From Syngnathus acus (taxonomy: Eukaryota > Chordata > Actinopteri > Syngnathiformes > Syngnathidae): a stretch of DNA of 64,000 nucleotides. Position numbers and translations under genes: made by a program. Numbering within the stretch: position 1 is the first letter of the stretch; every line of letters begins with the position of its first letter. The notes under the pieces were generated by a model. The model ran no database searches. It was given only the letters and a program-made list of their open reading frames with translations, and had not been told where the DNA came from. Location of the stretch: assembly GCF_901709675.1 (NCBI RefSeq), contig NC_051104.1, positions 5,873,501 to 5,937,500 of the forward strand, written 5' to 3'. Positions 37,000 through 63,492 of this stretch are shown here, piece after piece.

Positions 37000-39835
37000 C
37001 AGACAAGGTTGTAGGTACTATTGTGAGTTCATGAGATTTTTTGTGTATTTAACACACACTATTTAAAATGACTTAAATGCTGGTGCAGAATGATGTCCTA
37101 ACACTGTTTGTCCACTAAGTGGAGCTGTGACTTCATTTACCAAAGACAACTCCAGCCAGAACTGCATTCCATGAGGTAAGTGAAATTAAGTGACTCAATT
37201 TATTTTAGTTTAACTTTGTCATGTGCGTTTTTAAAGTTGTAGAATAACCCACCTCCAATATGCAGCAAGTACAAGACCAGAGGTAGGCCTATTTCTAAAC
37301 TCAGGACCTAGTTTTAAATTTGAATGAAGTATAGTTTCATGACAACTGAATTCCAGCCATAAAATAAATACATTTTCCAATATTTTTATTTTAGACAACA
37401 GTGGCAAACACTGCCTTCACTTCATACAACATAGTCAATGTCAGCAAACTAACATCGATTCATCCAGTGGAATAGTGGTACTTGTATTGGAGGGACTGCC
37501 TGAGCATTTATTTCAATAAATAATAAAACTGTACTTTTCAACATTATCTACATAAGTGAATAACCAACACAAAAAAATGTACACACAAAATGCATGCCTC
37601 TGTCTTCAGCCCCCCCACAAAAAAAGACCACCATTTGTAACTTTGACAAATATGATCCATTCTCAAAAGCTTATTTTCATAAATATTTCTGTAATAACTG
37701 ACAGTAACAAAATTCCATAACCATCTTTATTACCGGGATATATTTTTTTACCCCCATTTAATATCATTGTTTGTGGGCAAAATATCTCGATTGCTTGTAA
37801 CATGCCGGACACTAATAAATAATATATTCTTGCACATTTGTGATGTGAAAAAAAAGATTGACAGTTTCGCCGGACAACATGATTAAAAAACAAAAATATA
37901 ATAAATAAGTGAGCTACATCAATAATAGAAAAGCCATAAATATCAAAATGCAAAGGCTTCAAAATGAAGGCAGGCTCTCGTCGTCAATGAACAAACAACA
38001 TTCGAGGAAAGCTTCAAGTGAACCCCTTGAATTAGAATACAATACCGTAGAAATAACAGTACAAAAAAATTGGTAGCAAAAACATGGTATCTGCAACATA
38101 ATCGTCTTTGCCCTCTCGCGTTTTGTTATTTAGGCCTCCGCATTAATCATCTGGTTGCTAATATTTGATTAGAATCAAAATGGAGATCTAACAAGCTATT
38201 GTTGAACAAGTTATGGAGCGACACTACTTTATGAATTTAATGGATGTTGTTTTTCTTGCACTAAAATGGCCAAATTTCTTCATAGGGCAATGAACTAGAA
38301 GAATTGTCACTCTTGCACATACACAGAGACCAAAAAGTCCTCATCAGTCCAGAGACGCCACCTACGGAATGTATTGTTGCTGCACCGCAATCGTTGTGGA
38401 AGACTTAAAGATTAGTTCAAGGTAAGCACTTTGCGTCATGGTCACCTTGAGCAAGAAGGAATTTGAAGCGCCATTGCAATCTTTGTGTTTGTGGACTATT
38501 CATTGTCAGGAACAGAAAGATGAAGTAGAAGCTTGGAGGAAAAAAAAAAAAAGCTTAAATGTTCAAAATGGAACACTGATGGTAATTTGGGAATATTTCT
38601 ATTGAGTTCAGACAGAACAATTTGGGGAGGTGAAGTTATCCAGGGTGAATTGCTGACCTCAGGAAATCTCGTGAGAACCGTCTTGCTCATCTTTGGTGCA
38701 TATTGTTTGTGTGATAGTACTACAGAAGTGCAACGGCGATGTCTTATTTCCTTTTCGGGGCGCGTCACAGTCCTGGCGTAGGCAAGTTGATGACAATAGA
38801 AAGAAATCAATGTCGAACTATTTTCATTATTTTCTTTGGGAACAGACCGCCTACTGTAAAATGCTTTTTAGAATTATTAGTCAGTTGACATTGCATAATA
38901 TGTGGGGAGGAAATGGCTTTCTTAAATGCTTTGTATATTTCTGGCTTATTTTTCCAGTGGTTCGGACCCACAAAAAGTAACTTTTTTTTTTTCCTTCCCC
39001 AAATACACGTATTTCCTTTTTTTTGGGTCAATTCAAGTAATTCTAACTCTAATGCTCAATTCTCTGAATAAAGAATCTTCCCTGCTGCTTTTACTGTTAC
39101 ATTAATATATTAAATATTTGATTGAAAACTTGCATTGCTCACTCCAATTCTCGGCTTTTAAATAATTTTACCAAGCAGGCTTTGCTATGTTAAATACTCC
39201 ATGTGATTGTTTCTTTGGCGTCCATTTCATTTGTATTTGTAACGTCCAATAAACTACCTGAGCATGTAAACCGTTCATTTGTTACTTTAAATTCACACCT
39301 CATTTATGAAACAGCCTGTATATAAACAGACACAATATATATTATTCATTGCAATTCTGAATAGCATTTCACTTTTTCATTCAATTATTAAAATTTCAGC
39401 ATGATTGTTGCGTCTTAAAAGATCATTTGTGCCGATTTACATATTTTGAAGTAACCCAACTAAGGATTCATAAAGGAAGAGAAAAAAAAAGTGGCAAGAT
39501 GTTAACTGTTAAGTTGTCATCAGCGGTTTTATATATAAGCTATATTTGTTGCTATTAGCATCTGGCTACGTGCATGCTGGCTGCATGTTTTATGATTGAT
39601 ACCATTGTACATCCTCTTAACACTAATGTACTTCTGGTGTGAAGCTCCAACGGCCCCTTCCTGTCACAAAGACCCTCAAATGTCAGACTAATACACTGTA
39701 CCATAACATTCATTTGACAATATCCACGTGAGCCACATCTTTGCTCAGTCTGCACAATCACAGAATCCACAATGCGTCCGTCGCGCGACGCTTTCCGCTC
39801 AACGTTCCAAGAACGACCTTTGCCCTTCGTACGTC
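37000..39835 (-). other. hecw1: Region between convergent ubr2 and hecw1, likely hecw1 3' UTR
   Basis: No exon of either gene is seen. The stretch is AT-rich with several minus-strand AATAAA motifs (for example at 37507-37512). Long 3' UTRs are usual for HECW genes, so much of it may be hecw1 3' UTR. The exact end cannot be read from sequence. Open frames here are short and motif-free. Confidence 0.45.
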
Positions 39836-51495
<11,660 letters not shown>

Positions 51496-51526
51496 AATGA
51501 CCAGTCAACCCAAAGCAGACCAAAAC
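51496..51526 (-). other. hecw1: 5' UTR part of the first coding exon of hecw1
   Basis: On the minus strand a pyrimidine-rich tract ending cacgcttccctcag precedes 51526, a strong splice acceptor 31 bases upstream of the ATG at 51495. This indicates at least one noncoding exon farther upstream. Confidence 0.6.
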
Positions 51527-51529
51527 CTG

Positions 51530-53317
51530 AGGGAAGCGTGAGGAGGAGAGGGGGTGTTCTGTTACAAACCACAAAACACAGAGAAGCAGAGGCAGCGAAT
51601 GAAGCAGGTGTACATCCCAAAATGTTTTGGTGAGACAAGGGAAAACCGTCACATCATATTTGACTTGATGAAAAGAGGCTGACATGTATTTGCAATTTAT
51701 CTTTCTCAAAGTCACAAGCGTCCATCAAAAGCAAAGCCGCAGACGGTGCCGCCCACTTTGTTTGGAAGGAGATGGACTTTAACGTCAAGAGCCACTTGCC
51801 ATTACTCTGATTTATGGCGCCAACTGCCTACAACCTTGGATAATGACTGTAATGTTTTGAGCTGAGGATACTAATTGCATTGAGCCAAGTCGAGCCGATT
51901 CACACGATTCAAAATGTGGTGCTGCTGCTTTATGTTGATATTTTCTGGAGGCAAGTATGTTCTTATAAGCATAGAGCTGAACGATGCTCAATCACTTAGC
52001 AAATTGTAGCACGTACGGGTCACGATAAATAAAAGACTTCCTAATCCGTTCGGGTTCAAATCCCCAGAGTCCTCATTCGTCTTTCAGTTTCACATTATAC
52101 GGGGTGGCACAGCTAGTTACACTCGTGCAAATGTTGCAGTCTCTGGGGAAATATTCAGTTGTTCTTTCTTGTTGGGAAAATTCCCAAGATAAACTCGTAT
52201 AATTGCCTTGGAGATGACATAATTATTCGTTGAGCACACATGCAGAGTTCGGTATAGGAGACAGGAAAGCATGCAGGAAATGAAATGATCTCCTACAGGA
52301 GCTCAATAATTACTCATTGTTTACAGTAAAGGTCGTCAGCCAATCATTGCAATCCATATGGATTTCACGTTTTACGACCCATTTTGAAACGATGGTAACA
52401 CCATTAGTAATTTGATCCACAAATTCAATTAAGAATTTGTCATATTGTCACATATTATTTAAATACAGCACTCCGGTGACTCTTTAACCTCGACTACTAT
52501 AAGTTAAGCATGTATGAAAGGCTCGACTAATGGAGGAAGGTTAGCCATCCTTCAGTGGTATTGTGTCCCATTTGTTGTGCTTCTCAGCACACAGTGGGGA
52601 AATAAAAAAAGTCCCTTTCTCGGTTGAAAGCTGACTTTTGTCAAGACATAAAAGCTCGTAGCCTCCAGTCAGAAATGAAACCTCAAGAGATAGCTGGATA
52701 CATTTCTGAAATAACTGTTGTTGCATATAAAGTGCAATCTTCCGCAGCATCTTTCTTTCTGCCGTAAATGGGCTTTTTCTCTGTCTTTTCACTTTTTCGA
52801 GAAGCCTATGAGGAGGAATTAATGAGCAAATTCAGCATAATTATTCAAGTTTGATCATCCGGAAGTAACGTGATGTTATATGACAGTCTTCCTTTGCAAA
52901 AAAAGAAAATAATAGAATTACTGAAAGACTGAGGTGTTATTTCTGCGGGACAGATGATCACTTTCTATGACACCAATTATGAATTTTTTTTTATACAAGA
53001 GCATTAAAGAGTGTTTTCGGGTCACGTGTTTCTCTAATATTTAAGAGGATTTTGAAAATGGGGAATCCCCAAACAAAGGAGGGGGAAATCCATATTTTAC
53101 AGTACTAGTACAGTATTACAAAAAACTACAGTTTGCCTATAAACAAATCTTTCAAATCCACCCTAACCCTACAATATACATGTATTGTGCATTTTACAAC
53201 AGATACAATCAATTGAATTGCTTGACTCAACAGAAATGACATCAAGTTAATTGTAGAAGTCCTCTTTTCTCATGTTCATGTAAAAAAAAATTCAAATGGA
53301 ATGTCACAACACATACA

Positions 53318-53398
<81 letters not shown>

Positions 53399-53630
53399 GA
53401 TGTTAGCCCTCGCTGGGCTGAAAACTGATATTAATTTCATTAAAATCGATATGAATGAAATTCTTCTGAACACATTAGAGCTCCTCGTGCAATGTTTTGA
53501 ATGTCATTCGGCATGTCGTTGTAGAGGATGCAATGAAAGATGCGAGCTAACGGGCGCTGTTGTGGGCCGCTGCTGTTTCAGGGCTGCATCATCTAACGTT
53601 GCACTGCAACAATGGGGACGATCGACCTAC
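51530..53630. other. Stretch upstream of hecw1 exon 1, no gene seen
   Basis: Apart from the (AT)n tract no supported feature is seen. It is probably a 5' intron of hecw1. Confidence 0.4.
53321..53395. repeat. Long (AT)n microsatellite
   Basis: About 37 uninterrupted AT units. The tract is self-complementary and prone to cruciform formation and length change. Confidence 0.97.
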
Positions 53631-53780
53631 CTGGGATAAAATAACCTGAGAGTGGATCATTCTCCAGATGTAAAAAACGGAACCGGTACACGCCGACTAC
53701 TTTCCATCGAGCTCCATTTGAATGAGAACAGGTAAAAACAGAGATGCGGAACAAGGATGGAGGGCTGATGACAAACACGA
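53631..53780 (-). promoter_or_regulatory. hecw1: Candidate upstream noncoding exon of hecw1
   Basis: On the minus strand a consensus donor (tcccag/gtaggt, exon end 53631) lies about 2.1 kb upstream of the acceptor at 51526. CpG-containing sequence precedes it. It could pair with that acceptor as a 5' UTR exon. The exon start and promoter are not visible, so this is a weak call. Confidence 0.25.
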
Positions 53781-54187
53781 GAGGCTGGAGTCACATCCTT
53801 TCCTCTTTCTCTGGACCAAAGTCAAGCTAGATTAAGTGAGGAGTTCGTTTCCGGTTATAGAAATGACTTCGACGTCACAAATAAAGAATTCTACTTAATA
53901 TTTTTAAAGAATTCTAAAGAAAATAGAAAACTATAAAACATTTTTGTATGTCATAAATACATATTTAATAAAAGGAACAAACACATCGAGAGCAATTGGA
54001 CCTTGAGAGACCAATATGCTTTTGTTTTGAAAGATTTTCGAGGACTGTCGATGCATTGGTGTCACTTGATACACGAGTGAGGTGCCTCACAGCCAATCAG
54101 GAAACGCCCCTTCCCGACGCTTCCTCTCGTAATCATCTCCCCAAATATACTACGACAGAAACTACAACGACATACTACTACTGCTAC

Positions 54188-54210
54188 AGTAATAATAATA
54201 ATAATAATAA
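54188..54210. repeat. (TAA)n microsatellite
   Basis: About seven taa/ata units, similar to those near 18.06 and 18.37 kb. Confidence 0.85.
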
Positions 54211-57200
54211 TGAGAAGATTAAGATTTATTGTTGTATTATACACAATACATTATTTCCTCTTCGTTTTCCAAATATTCAATAGAAGTATGTTTTCAATAA
54301 ACTATCAGCGCTTTTTATTATTACAGTGGCAGCTGGTTTTAGGTCCGTGTCATTTTTGGTCATTGTTTTGGTCAATTACGTTTGGAAGCAGATATTACAA
54401 ATTGGAAAAAAGTACAGCATTCTTGCGATTGTTATGAAATCAATTCTTCCCTGCATGGCGAAGTCATCGGTTGGTGCAAAGACAGATGGGACGTTGTCGC
54501 CATCTCGTGGTCAGTTAGTGAAATGGCATCATGACAACCTCAGGGAATCCCAAACAAATGTCTATTTTTGTTGTAGAAATAAAAATTGAAAATCAAACTG
54601 TTGTTAGACTTTTACCTAAAATTAAATAGCCAGTTTTTGTATTTTTAATATATGCTGCCAAACGAAATATCCAATGACCAAAAGATATAACACAAAATAT
54701 GCAGTTTCATGATAAACATCATCCTCCAATGCATCAATAACAGTTTCAATTAATGCCTTGCTGTAATGATTTTTTTTTTCGTTTTCTTGAGGATGTTATT
54801 CACAGTCATCATTCAAAAGGAGAACTGAGAGTCTATTGTGGCACCTTCTGGATAGGTGCCACTTTTGTCCCTTCATTAATTACATTATCATCTGACAACC
54901 AAACTACTGTACATTGTTTTCAGTATGACAGCTGCACAATATTTATATTTTATTTGAAATAGCACCCGTCTTGTTTCAGTTATTACATTGTCAAGGAAAT
55001 TGCAACACAATAAAACCTGATAGTGGGTTTGCAATTTTTCTGTGGGTGGAACTTTGATTGAAGGGGAAAAGAGAAATTGCTTCTGTGAATGTAAATGAGT
55101 ATACCCGACATTTACATCTTACAAGGTTGGCTGCACTTGTGGTCCCCTGATAACCACCTGTCTCGCTGTCATTCCACTCTGTCAAATGATCTTCTATTCC
55201 CTTTCAATGCTCTCATTTCCACTCACTCTTTTTTGCCATCCCACACATCACCTGTCTCTTCCTGACCCCCATCTCCTTGTCCTTCTACTTCTTACGACTA
55301 CAAGGCATAAAGGGACAGAATGAATGAGTTGCACAACATTCTTTTGTGTTTTGGTATACAGCAGATCTCAAGGCTCTGAACCAAAGTGAGTTACAAGAAG
55401 TTCCCTTTCAAGATACCAGTGTGCCTGCCGAGTTTGCAAAGCAGACTACTAAAGTAGAGACCTCATTCATACATACATTTTGAATTGGCAGTCCCACTTA
55501 GGGGAGTCTCTCACTGTATTCAAGTAGGCATTCTGTGTTATTTCTAGCCATGTGTTTTCTCAGAATCATCTGAATGTTTTAGAATCGTAAATTTTAAATG
55601 GCTAAATCCCTTTAGAGTCTAGAAACCGCACTATTTCTGATATCTCTTTCTGCTGCTTTTGTATCACAAAGCCTCCTTAAAAACATCATCCAAAATACAC
55701 CCCATGCACAGTAACAAACAACTTGGAACCATAAAATACAGTATAAACACAAATTTCAGCAATCTAATGGGCAGGTGTATTATGTGATATTGTCACAACA
55801 CGTCACAAATTGTGACATATGTCAGGGGAGGCAGGTGAGGCTCTGCCTTATGACAAGTTAAAAAAAAAAAAAGAATATCATGAAATTAATATTTGTCCAC
55901 AGATCTTTACGAATGACTAATTTAGAATTTTTTTTTTAGTCAAAATTGCTGGAATTGCTCATTTCCTGTTGAAATACAAAAGCAAAACGCTTTGTTTTGC
56001 TGGTGGGACATAAAACTGCAGCCACAGGTTGAGGCAGATATTACTCTGCCGCACTGAAGGGGGCGTACGTGAGCCAACAGGTAATTAATGCTGCCCCATT
56101 TGTTTGCTGTCAAGGTGGACGAGACAACGCCTGTCACAAACAAATCACAGATCTCTGGTATTTTGCACGAAGTAGCTCCAAGTAAAGAGACTTTTTGGGG
56201 ATTTGATGTGATGAGAGACGAGCCCCTGCAGTAGCTTCGTATGTCTTGAGAGTGTTGGAGAAATACAAATGTGAAAAGTTTGTAAAACACATGACGGATC
56301 TGCTGTCAGAGCTTCATGGGGTGCAGTCCCAAATGAAATCAAAGGTGCATCAATAAGGAGGACCTCTACAACAAAGTGACGAAGCTTTTTTATGACGAAG
56401 GATAAGCGCATGGACTTGATCTACAATTAAAGGTAAGACCACAAAGTGTGTCCGTGTGTGCGCGTAGAATGCTGATGAGAACTAACCAGCAGTAGGGCCT
56501 GGCTGCATCAATTTATTTTTTCTGTCTTCTTAGGGTGTTTTTCTTCCCCAAATTTGAATAAGATCCCCCTTCCCCAACCAAAGTTCCTAATTGTAACAGC
56601 AGCCCTATTATATGAAGTCAACCCTTCCTTTTTGGTTTATATATTTATAAATCTGACCCTGAACGTCACCGTACGTCACTGTATAGTTAATAACGATTGT
56701 GACTCAATAGTGTTGCAGTGGGAAGACAAGCACTGTTGCATCCCATGCCACCTGTAGGGGTCAGTGTTGTCATTCTGTCTTCACGCCTGTCATTGCATTT
56801 AGCCCCGCCCCTCCCCTCCCCAGTGTTGAAGCATTGAGAAGCCTTGCTGTGTGCTCTGTGTAGCATCATGTCGTTCTATCTATCGGCTTTTGTCATACCA
56901 GTGCGGAATCGTGTATTTACATAAGGGGGATGGATGTGTGTGCGTGTCTTTGCAGGCCAACAGCAGCAGGGCACACAATCTGCTGCATTGTACAATGCGT
57001 ATTGTAACTCTTGCAGTCCTCATTCATCTGCTGCTCATTCCTCTATATTGATCTGGCAATTTTTCCCAATATATTTAGGTAGGGAATAGGATCAAACAAG
57101 GCTTTCTACTTCTGAAACATTTTTGCTGTTATGTGTTTTTTGCCCTGTGGGCTCTATGCTGGTTGTTTGTTCCACTTTGAATTTCTTTCTTTTTAATGCT

Positions 57201-60200
57201 AAGTCAAACTTCCAAAAGGTGTTTTGTTTTTTATATTGTAATTTTCAACTTAACGTCAGTTCTTTAAAAATATCAATAATGTTATTTTTTTCATTGCTGG
57301 ACAAGCTGTCAAGGACGGATGGACTGTTATGTACTGGATTGTATCCTACAATCTCTTGATCTAACACTTGAAAATTATATATATATATTTTTTTTCTTTT
57401 GACGAGAGGGGTGGTTCTTCCAGATTACATCATTTATCGATTTTTGGACAAGGGAGCAATGTGTAATATGTAATATTTATGATTCCACAAAAACGTGCTA
57501 AACTGCTTACTGCTCTCCAATGAACAAAATGGATGACGCAATTTTGATTTTAAGAAGTAAAGCTATCCTCTGTTGACCATGGAGAAGACTTGAGTTTTAT
57601 TTGAAGAAATGGAAGCTCCCTCCGGTTGCTGCAGTGTGCTGCTAATTTATCATTGCGTAGTATTTTTCACAACCAGCCTATTCTGCAAAGAAACTGTCAT
57701 TTGTAAACTTTATGCAATAAAACACTGCGAACAGTTTTACAAGCCGATAGCTTGCACATCAAATCAAATCAAACGAGGCTTTAAATGGCTCACTGACAAT
57801 ACTTGACGCTGATGGCAGTTGATTGAACCCTTTGTCCCTTACAGCCCCTGCCACGATTACTAGAACAAATGAAGCTTAATAAAAGTTCAGCTACTAAGAC
57901 CATCTCCTTGTGAATGCCCTCCAAGTCACAGCCCAGTTTTTCCACTTTCTCTGCCACGGTCCATTCGTTTAGTCACATGCATTCCAATCACACTCTAACG
58001 TGCTGCCCTTTCAAGCCAATTACTTTTACGCTGTCACATTTATGTGTTAGCTCTCACTTTGCTGCTGTTAAACCATCATGACAGTGTTGTGAAAACAGTG
58101 ACCCTCCTCCGCCCACACAGCAATTCCGCAGTCGGATTGGTTGTGTCCTTATGTAAACAATGCTGCACTAAGTTCCAGTGGATGAAGTCCCACTTGCAGT
58201 TTCAACTTGGTCAAGGTGTAAAATGTTATAAAACCCGAATGAGAATTAAATCGAATGGGCATAATAAAGTGATGAGATGGTTGAGTCCTGATTGACTTGT
58301 GGAATCACGTCTTAAAGCAATTGAGGCACTACTTTGCGGTTTGTTACTTAATGGTTGTAATATGTGTGCCAGAGCGTGTTGAATAATTTGCTTATATGCG
58401 CTGCTGCTCCATGTAGTTCATTAAAATGACCAAATTTTTTTTAGCCCCTCTGTGGTGTTATATGTATGATGCTAGCAGACTTTCATTCGAATATTGGTTA
58501 GTTGGACAATGCTTAATTCTCTAATGTGAACTTTTACAGTGAACTATTTTTCCTTCCTTGAAGGAAAGGGGGAAAAATGATTTGGTAAATTTTTATATGG
58601 TCTCACCATATTACGTTTTTGTACCTGCGGGTAGGTTTGGAACATATCCACTGTGATAAATGGGGTTTACTGTACATATATCAGCTATAGGAAGTTGAGC
58701 TTCTATGCCATAATGGGATTTCTCTGCTCAGTGCAACACTGGCAGCTGTGTAGAACACTGAGAAATATGTAAGGGTAACTTAAAAAACAACAACTTCAGG
58801 TACAGTTGGGATAAGGAGTAACACAATGTAAAAAAAATCTAACATTTCGAATGGATTGAAATGATCATAGGTCATGATAAAGTTTAATTTTAAGAAGTGG
58901 CCACAGGCAAATGACATTCTATATTTAAATCTTAAATTAATGATATTTTTCCAAATTAAATTGTATTTATTAAATATGTAAGCACATTAAACTAAAAAAA
59001 AAAAACCAGTTAATTCAATCGTGCATTTATACATTTTATTTTCTCGGTACTTATTCTTATAGAAATACTTTTTCGTTTGTCTCTTGAATGAAAGCAGAAA
59101 TAAACCTGCTACAATTGATGGAATATATTTGGCACATTAAAGCTCAACAGAAAAGACGACATTTAAAAACCACTAATTTGACCTGTTCTTTGCCGTTAAT
59201 GCTATGCATTATACTCTTGTCAAAAAATTTCCCCTTAAAAGCCATTTCAGCTCAATTTATAAAACCAGACAACATAGCCACCATTTTTCAGACATCATTT
59301 CTTACATCAAAAGTGAGCGCTAGGGAATCAGAAAACTAATATTCATGTCCAGGTGCAACTCCACACTCACAACAACACATGAAATGTGAAAATAAGATAG
59401 TTGCTCTTTTCATGCCCAGGCTGGAACATCTCAGGAAAGGTGGAAAGGATGTTGAAAACGACATGACACTTGGGGCTATAAGCCTGCTGGGTCATTGAGT
59501 CATTTGCAACGAGTGAGAATTCTACAAGCTACACTACCTTAAAAATAAACCTTCCGAAAGCCGGGAGCTGAAAAAACGATTACAGAAAAATATCAAATCA
59601 ACTAAAAGTGCAGACAATAGTACAAGGATACATTTCTTTCATTTTAATGGCATTCTTAGAACTCTTACCGAGATTCCAAAGCAAAATACTTCTTCGTATA
59701 TGAGATACTTATAATAAACAAAACTCTGAGCAGATCCCGAAGCACTTGGCCTGCTGTATTTTTAACAAGCCCGCATGTCGGTAAGAGGACATAATCCTCT
59801 GTGAGGAGGGCACAGGGCTCTACTTCCTGGCGATCTCTTCCACTATTTTTGATCCCTGCGAAGTGAAACTTCGTTTTAAAGCTGGAAAAAGTCTTGCACT
59901 CTGATCTCTTGCCAAACATTAAAAAATACTATTCAGCTGCACAGTTGCATCATTGTACTGCTGATCATATGATTGAAATGAACAGATGAGTTCAATTGAG
60001 TTTTTTTTTTTTTTTTAGGAGCGACTAGAAACTTCCGAAACCAAGCATTATTTTTTTGCCCTGCAAACCAGCCAGCCTCACTTGTGCATTTCAAATTCTC
60101 CTTCATCCGTACATCAAATGAGCGGAAAGCCAGCCAGTCACACTTGCAGAATCTCGACGTGATGTATAATTGAACAGTGAAAAGGTACGAGTGGTTAAGA

Positions 60201-63200
60201 ACATTCATGAGGAATTATATCACAGGTGTTATGATCCAGAAATCAAAAGAAATTTGGTATGTATTGTTTTCAAATAAATTTTCCCATACAAGCATTTTAA
60301 CTTTTGAAAATGTTTGGCCGACCCTCATAATGTTAAATGTGATTATGATTTATTTTTAATTGAAAATAAAGCCGCTGTAGCAGCTGGAATATTAAAACAA
60401 CATAAGGGCCGAATTTGTCGAGGTCACGACCGCTCACATTTTACAGCAGGCAAACGTGAATATGCTTCTCTCCGAGAGTTTTCATAATCTTATATAAGCT
60501 TTGTCTTCTCATCAAATTATCTGAATTAATTTTATATAGAATTAAAAAAACATCTTCCCGCATTCATTCCCAATTTACGTGTAGTGGTAAAGTAAAAAAT
60601 GGCAAGGGCGCAGATTAATAAAGTTACAAAGATAATAATAATTCTTGTGATTAGTTCAATATTAGCATCTTCCTGTTTGATTGTTGTCAGTCAAGCACTT
60701 TTTTCTCAAGATCAGACCATAAAGCAACATCTCTTCATGGTCAATATAAGCAACCATATCAAAGATGGCATGCTAATACTGCTGTGAACCCCCGTTGCAC
60801 TCGTCTAAATTTGTTAGGTTGCTTTAGGCCAATATCACATATGAATACTAATTTGAGACCCTCATCTAGTACCCTTGACATTATCCCCACAAGACTGCTC
60901 AGAGAGATAATAGGGGCCGCACACTCCAATGGGCGCTCTATTATTAATAGCGCTCATTTCTGGACGTCCACCAGACCATTAGTACATGTGTTCCACTGCT
61001 GCTTGAGCAACCTAGCCAAAAAAAGAAAAAAATTGCTGACACAAAAATAAAGAATGATTAACTAAAGACACACTTGATATGCATATAGGAGTTTTTTTTG
61101 TTTTTTTTTTTAAAAATGGGTTCAATATATTGCTGTCTGAGTCAATGGCATCGGTGTGATGTCACCGATATGGCAATTTTAGTTTGATAAAACTACTCAA
61201 CAAGCGAGACTTTTGGCAGACATGAATCGGGCGCTGTTATCAGACATGACAAATGTGTTATCGCACAACACAAGAGGCTCGGGAATGATTCATCATTCAC
61301 TGCGCACTCAACCCCTGCATGTAGTTGCACTCATTGGAAATTAATTTGCCTCGGCTTTGCCATCATAACCGTCAAAGGCACGTCTAACAGGGCTACTGAC
61401 ATAATCATAGCACTTGCAAAGGACACGTCATATCCACTCGCACAGCCTGTCAGAATTATACCAATGGGCGAACCACTATTATCTTGCAAGGAACTGATGT
61501 TAAACAAGGAGAATATATGTTTCATTTATTTTATTTAATGTAGTACGTGACAATGACATATAAACTTCAATAGCAGAAGACTTCAAACACTGATGTTCTT
61601 GACAAAAAAGTACAAACTCGAATAATGGTTGTGCTATAAAGAAGGAACAAAAGATCAAAAATCTCTTTTTAATGTCAAGCTTGAACTACTTCAATACATT
61701 TCAGTGCAATATTGGTACAGAGGGGCGGAATAGGTTCAATGTTTTCCTGAAAGTAAAAGAAAATCAGGAACAGCTGTTTGAAAATGTAAAATCAATTTAA
61801 TGCCAAAGCTAATATTGTTTGCTGTACAGTATTTGGCAGGATGGAGTCATCAACGTGTTCAAGCAAACAAAACATTCCCAGTTTGCGAAAATAAACACAA
61901 CTTTAAAAATAGTTTGGCATCTTGTGGGTGGTTTGTATTCCCACTCCGCTTGACTTCATTGTCTTCCGTCACAATGATTGTCATCATTCTTTGATGAATA
62001 CAGATTAGATGATGAATGGACTTGGAATAAAAAAGGGTTTGAATGTTCAAGATGAACAGAAACGCTTCATTAAAAGAAAGTGCAGGCAAACTCCATGGAG
62101 AGCTCCCAAATCGGGATTGCTCATTTAATCAACAAAGCATAACGAAAGCTTCTGAGAGGAAGCAGTTGATTGAGTTGAAGTTAAACTTAATCAAAGAGAT
62201 TGTATTTATCAGATACTGCACAGTATAACCAACCAGATTAACCCCTGATTTTTTTTTTATCAAGTTCATCGTTGCATTAGAATAAAAGCTACACATTTTA
62301 TCGCACGTCACACTATGAATGTCAAGGGGCTGCTAAACAGCCCAACTTGCCACACTTGTATAACAGAAATCCAGTGAGCAAATTGAAGTCTGACATGCAC
62401 AAATTTGCACATTAAAATCAAAATAATCACACTTGTGTTGAAATCATGTGGAAGGAAACCCAAAAATTGGAATGAAGACATCTCTTGTGTTGATTCTTAA
62501 GAATTCTGTCCCTGGTGTTTGGCCCAATTTATCAGTCACTGGTAGGTTTCAGTGGCTTAAAAACAATCTTGAGATCAAATGCTGGCCTATTGCTTCTAAT
62601 TCTGAAACCTTGACTGGGTGTTTTCCATCTATTGACCATAACAGATCAATTTGACAAAACGTTAAATGATGCCCTCGCTCCCTTTGCCCTTGAAGACTTT
62701 TTACTCATGAAAATTCACTTGAGTTTTTAGAGAAATGGAAGGGCACTTAAGATGGTTGCGAGGATCCCCCGAGGAGGGCCCCAGGCAAGGAATGGAGGGC
62801 ATGTTAAACCACAATCAGTCAGGGTTCCATTTGTAGTTGTTTTTTTTTTTTTATAAAATGCTTTTTTTAGTTTCTCCCTTGTGTCAGACAAAACTTGAAT
62901 CAATGGGGAGGAGGAAACCGGTTTTAACTGCAAATTTGCCTCATCATTCTTTTTAATTAATAAATCACTTTACGCACTTGTGTAACAATCTCCACGAACT
63001 GCTGCAGTCAAGCTTAACCACCAAATCATCAAGACAGCTCTACATTGCCATGAAAACATTACAAAGAAATGTATGGAAACAAATGCGACCCCTAAAAAAA
63101 AAAATATATATCCATAAAGGCGACTGCTGCTCCGGTTATTGAGCTGAAAAGAAGCTCCGATTATTATTTGCGCTTTCTTTGTATGGAGGTCCTTTTCAAC

Positions 63201-63492
63201 ATTTCAAACAACACTGGAAAAACACAATATGTCAATAATAAAAAGCGTGTCAACAGAGTGACCGTAGAATGTGATGTCCCTGAGTCTCACTGGGTTTTGT
63301 TTCAGTGTATAAGCACACGGACAAGCTATCCATGACACAATTACAATATGTCCATTCTCGAGTCAGACATCAGGTTCACTTTTGCAATATGGTTTAATAA
63401 CACAATTCTGATGCATTCAGGTATTGCTTGCTAGATGATTAACTTGTAAATAATAAATAAAAGGCTAAGGTAAAAAAATGTTGAATGGAAAT

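Noticed and set aside
52045-52075. tRNA-like B box (gggttcaaatcc)
   Set aside because: No A box, acceptor-stem pairing or cloverleaf can be made with the upstream 60 bases.
53320-53400. CRISPR-like regular repeat array
   Set aside because: It is a pure dinucleotide microsatellite with no spacers, and the genome is eukaryotic.
55815-55860. Possible end of a dispersed repeat (aggggaggcaggtgaggctctgcc)
   Set aside because: It resembles fish repeat sequence, but I could not define a second end or a copy elsewhere in the window.
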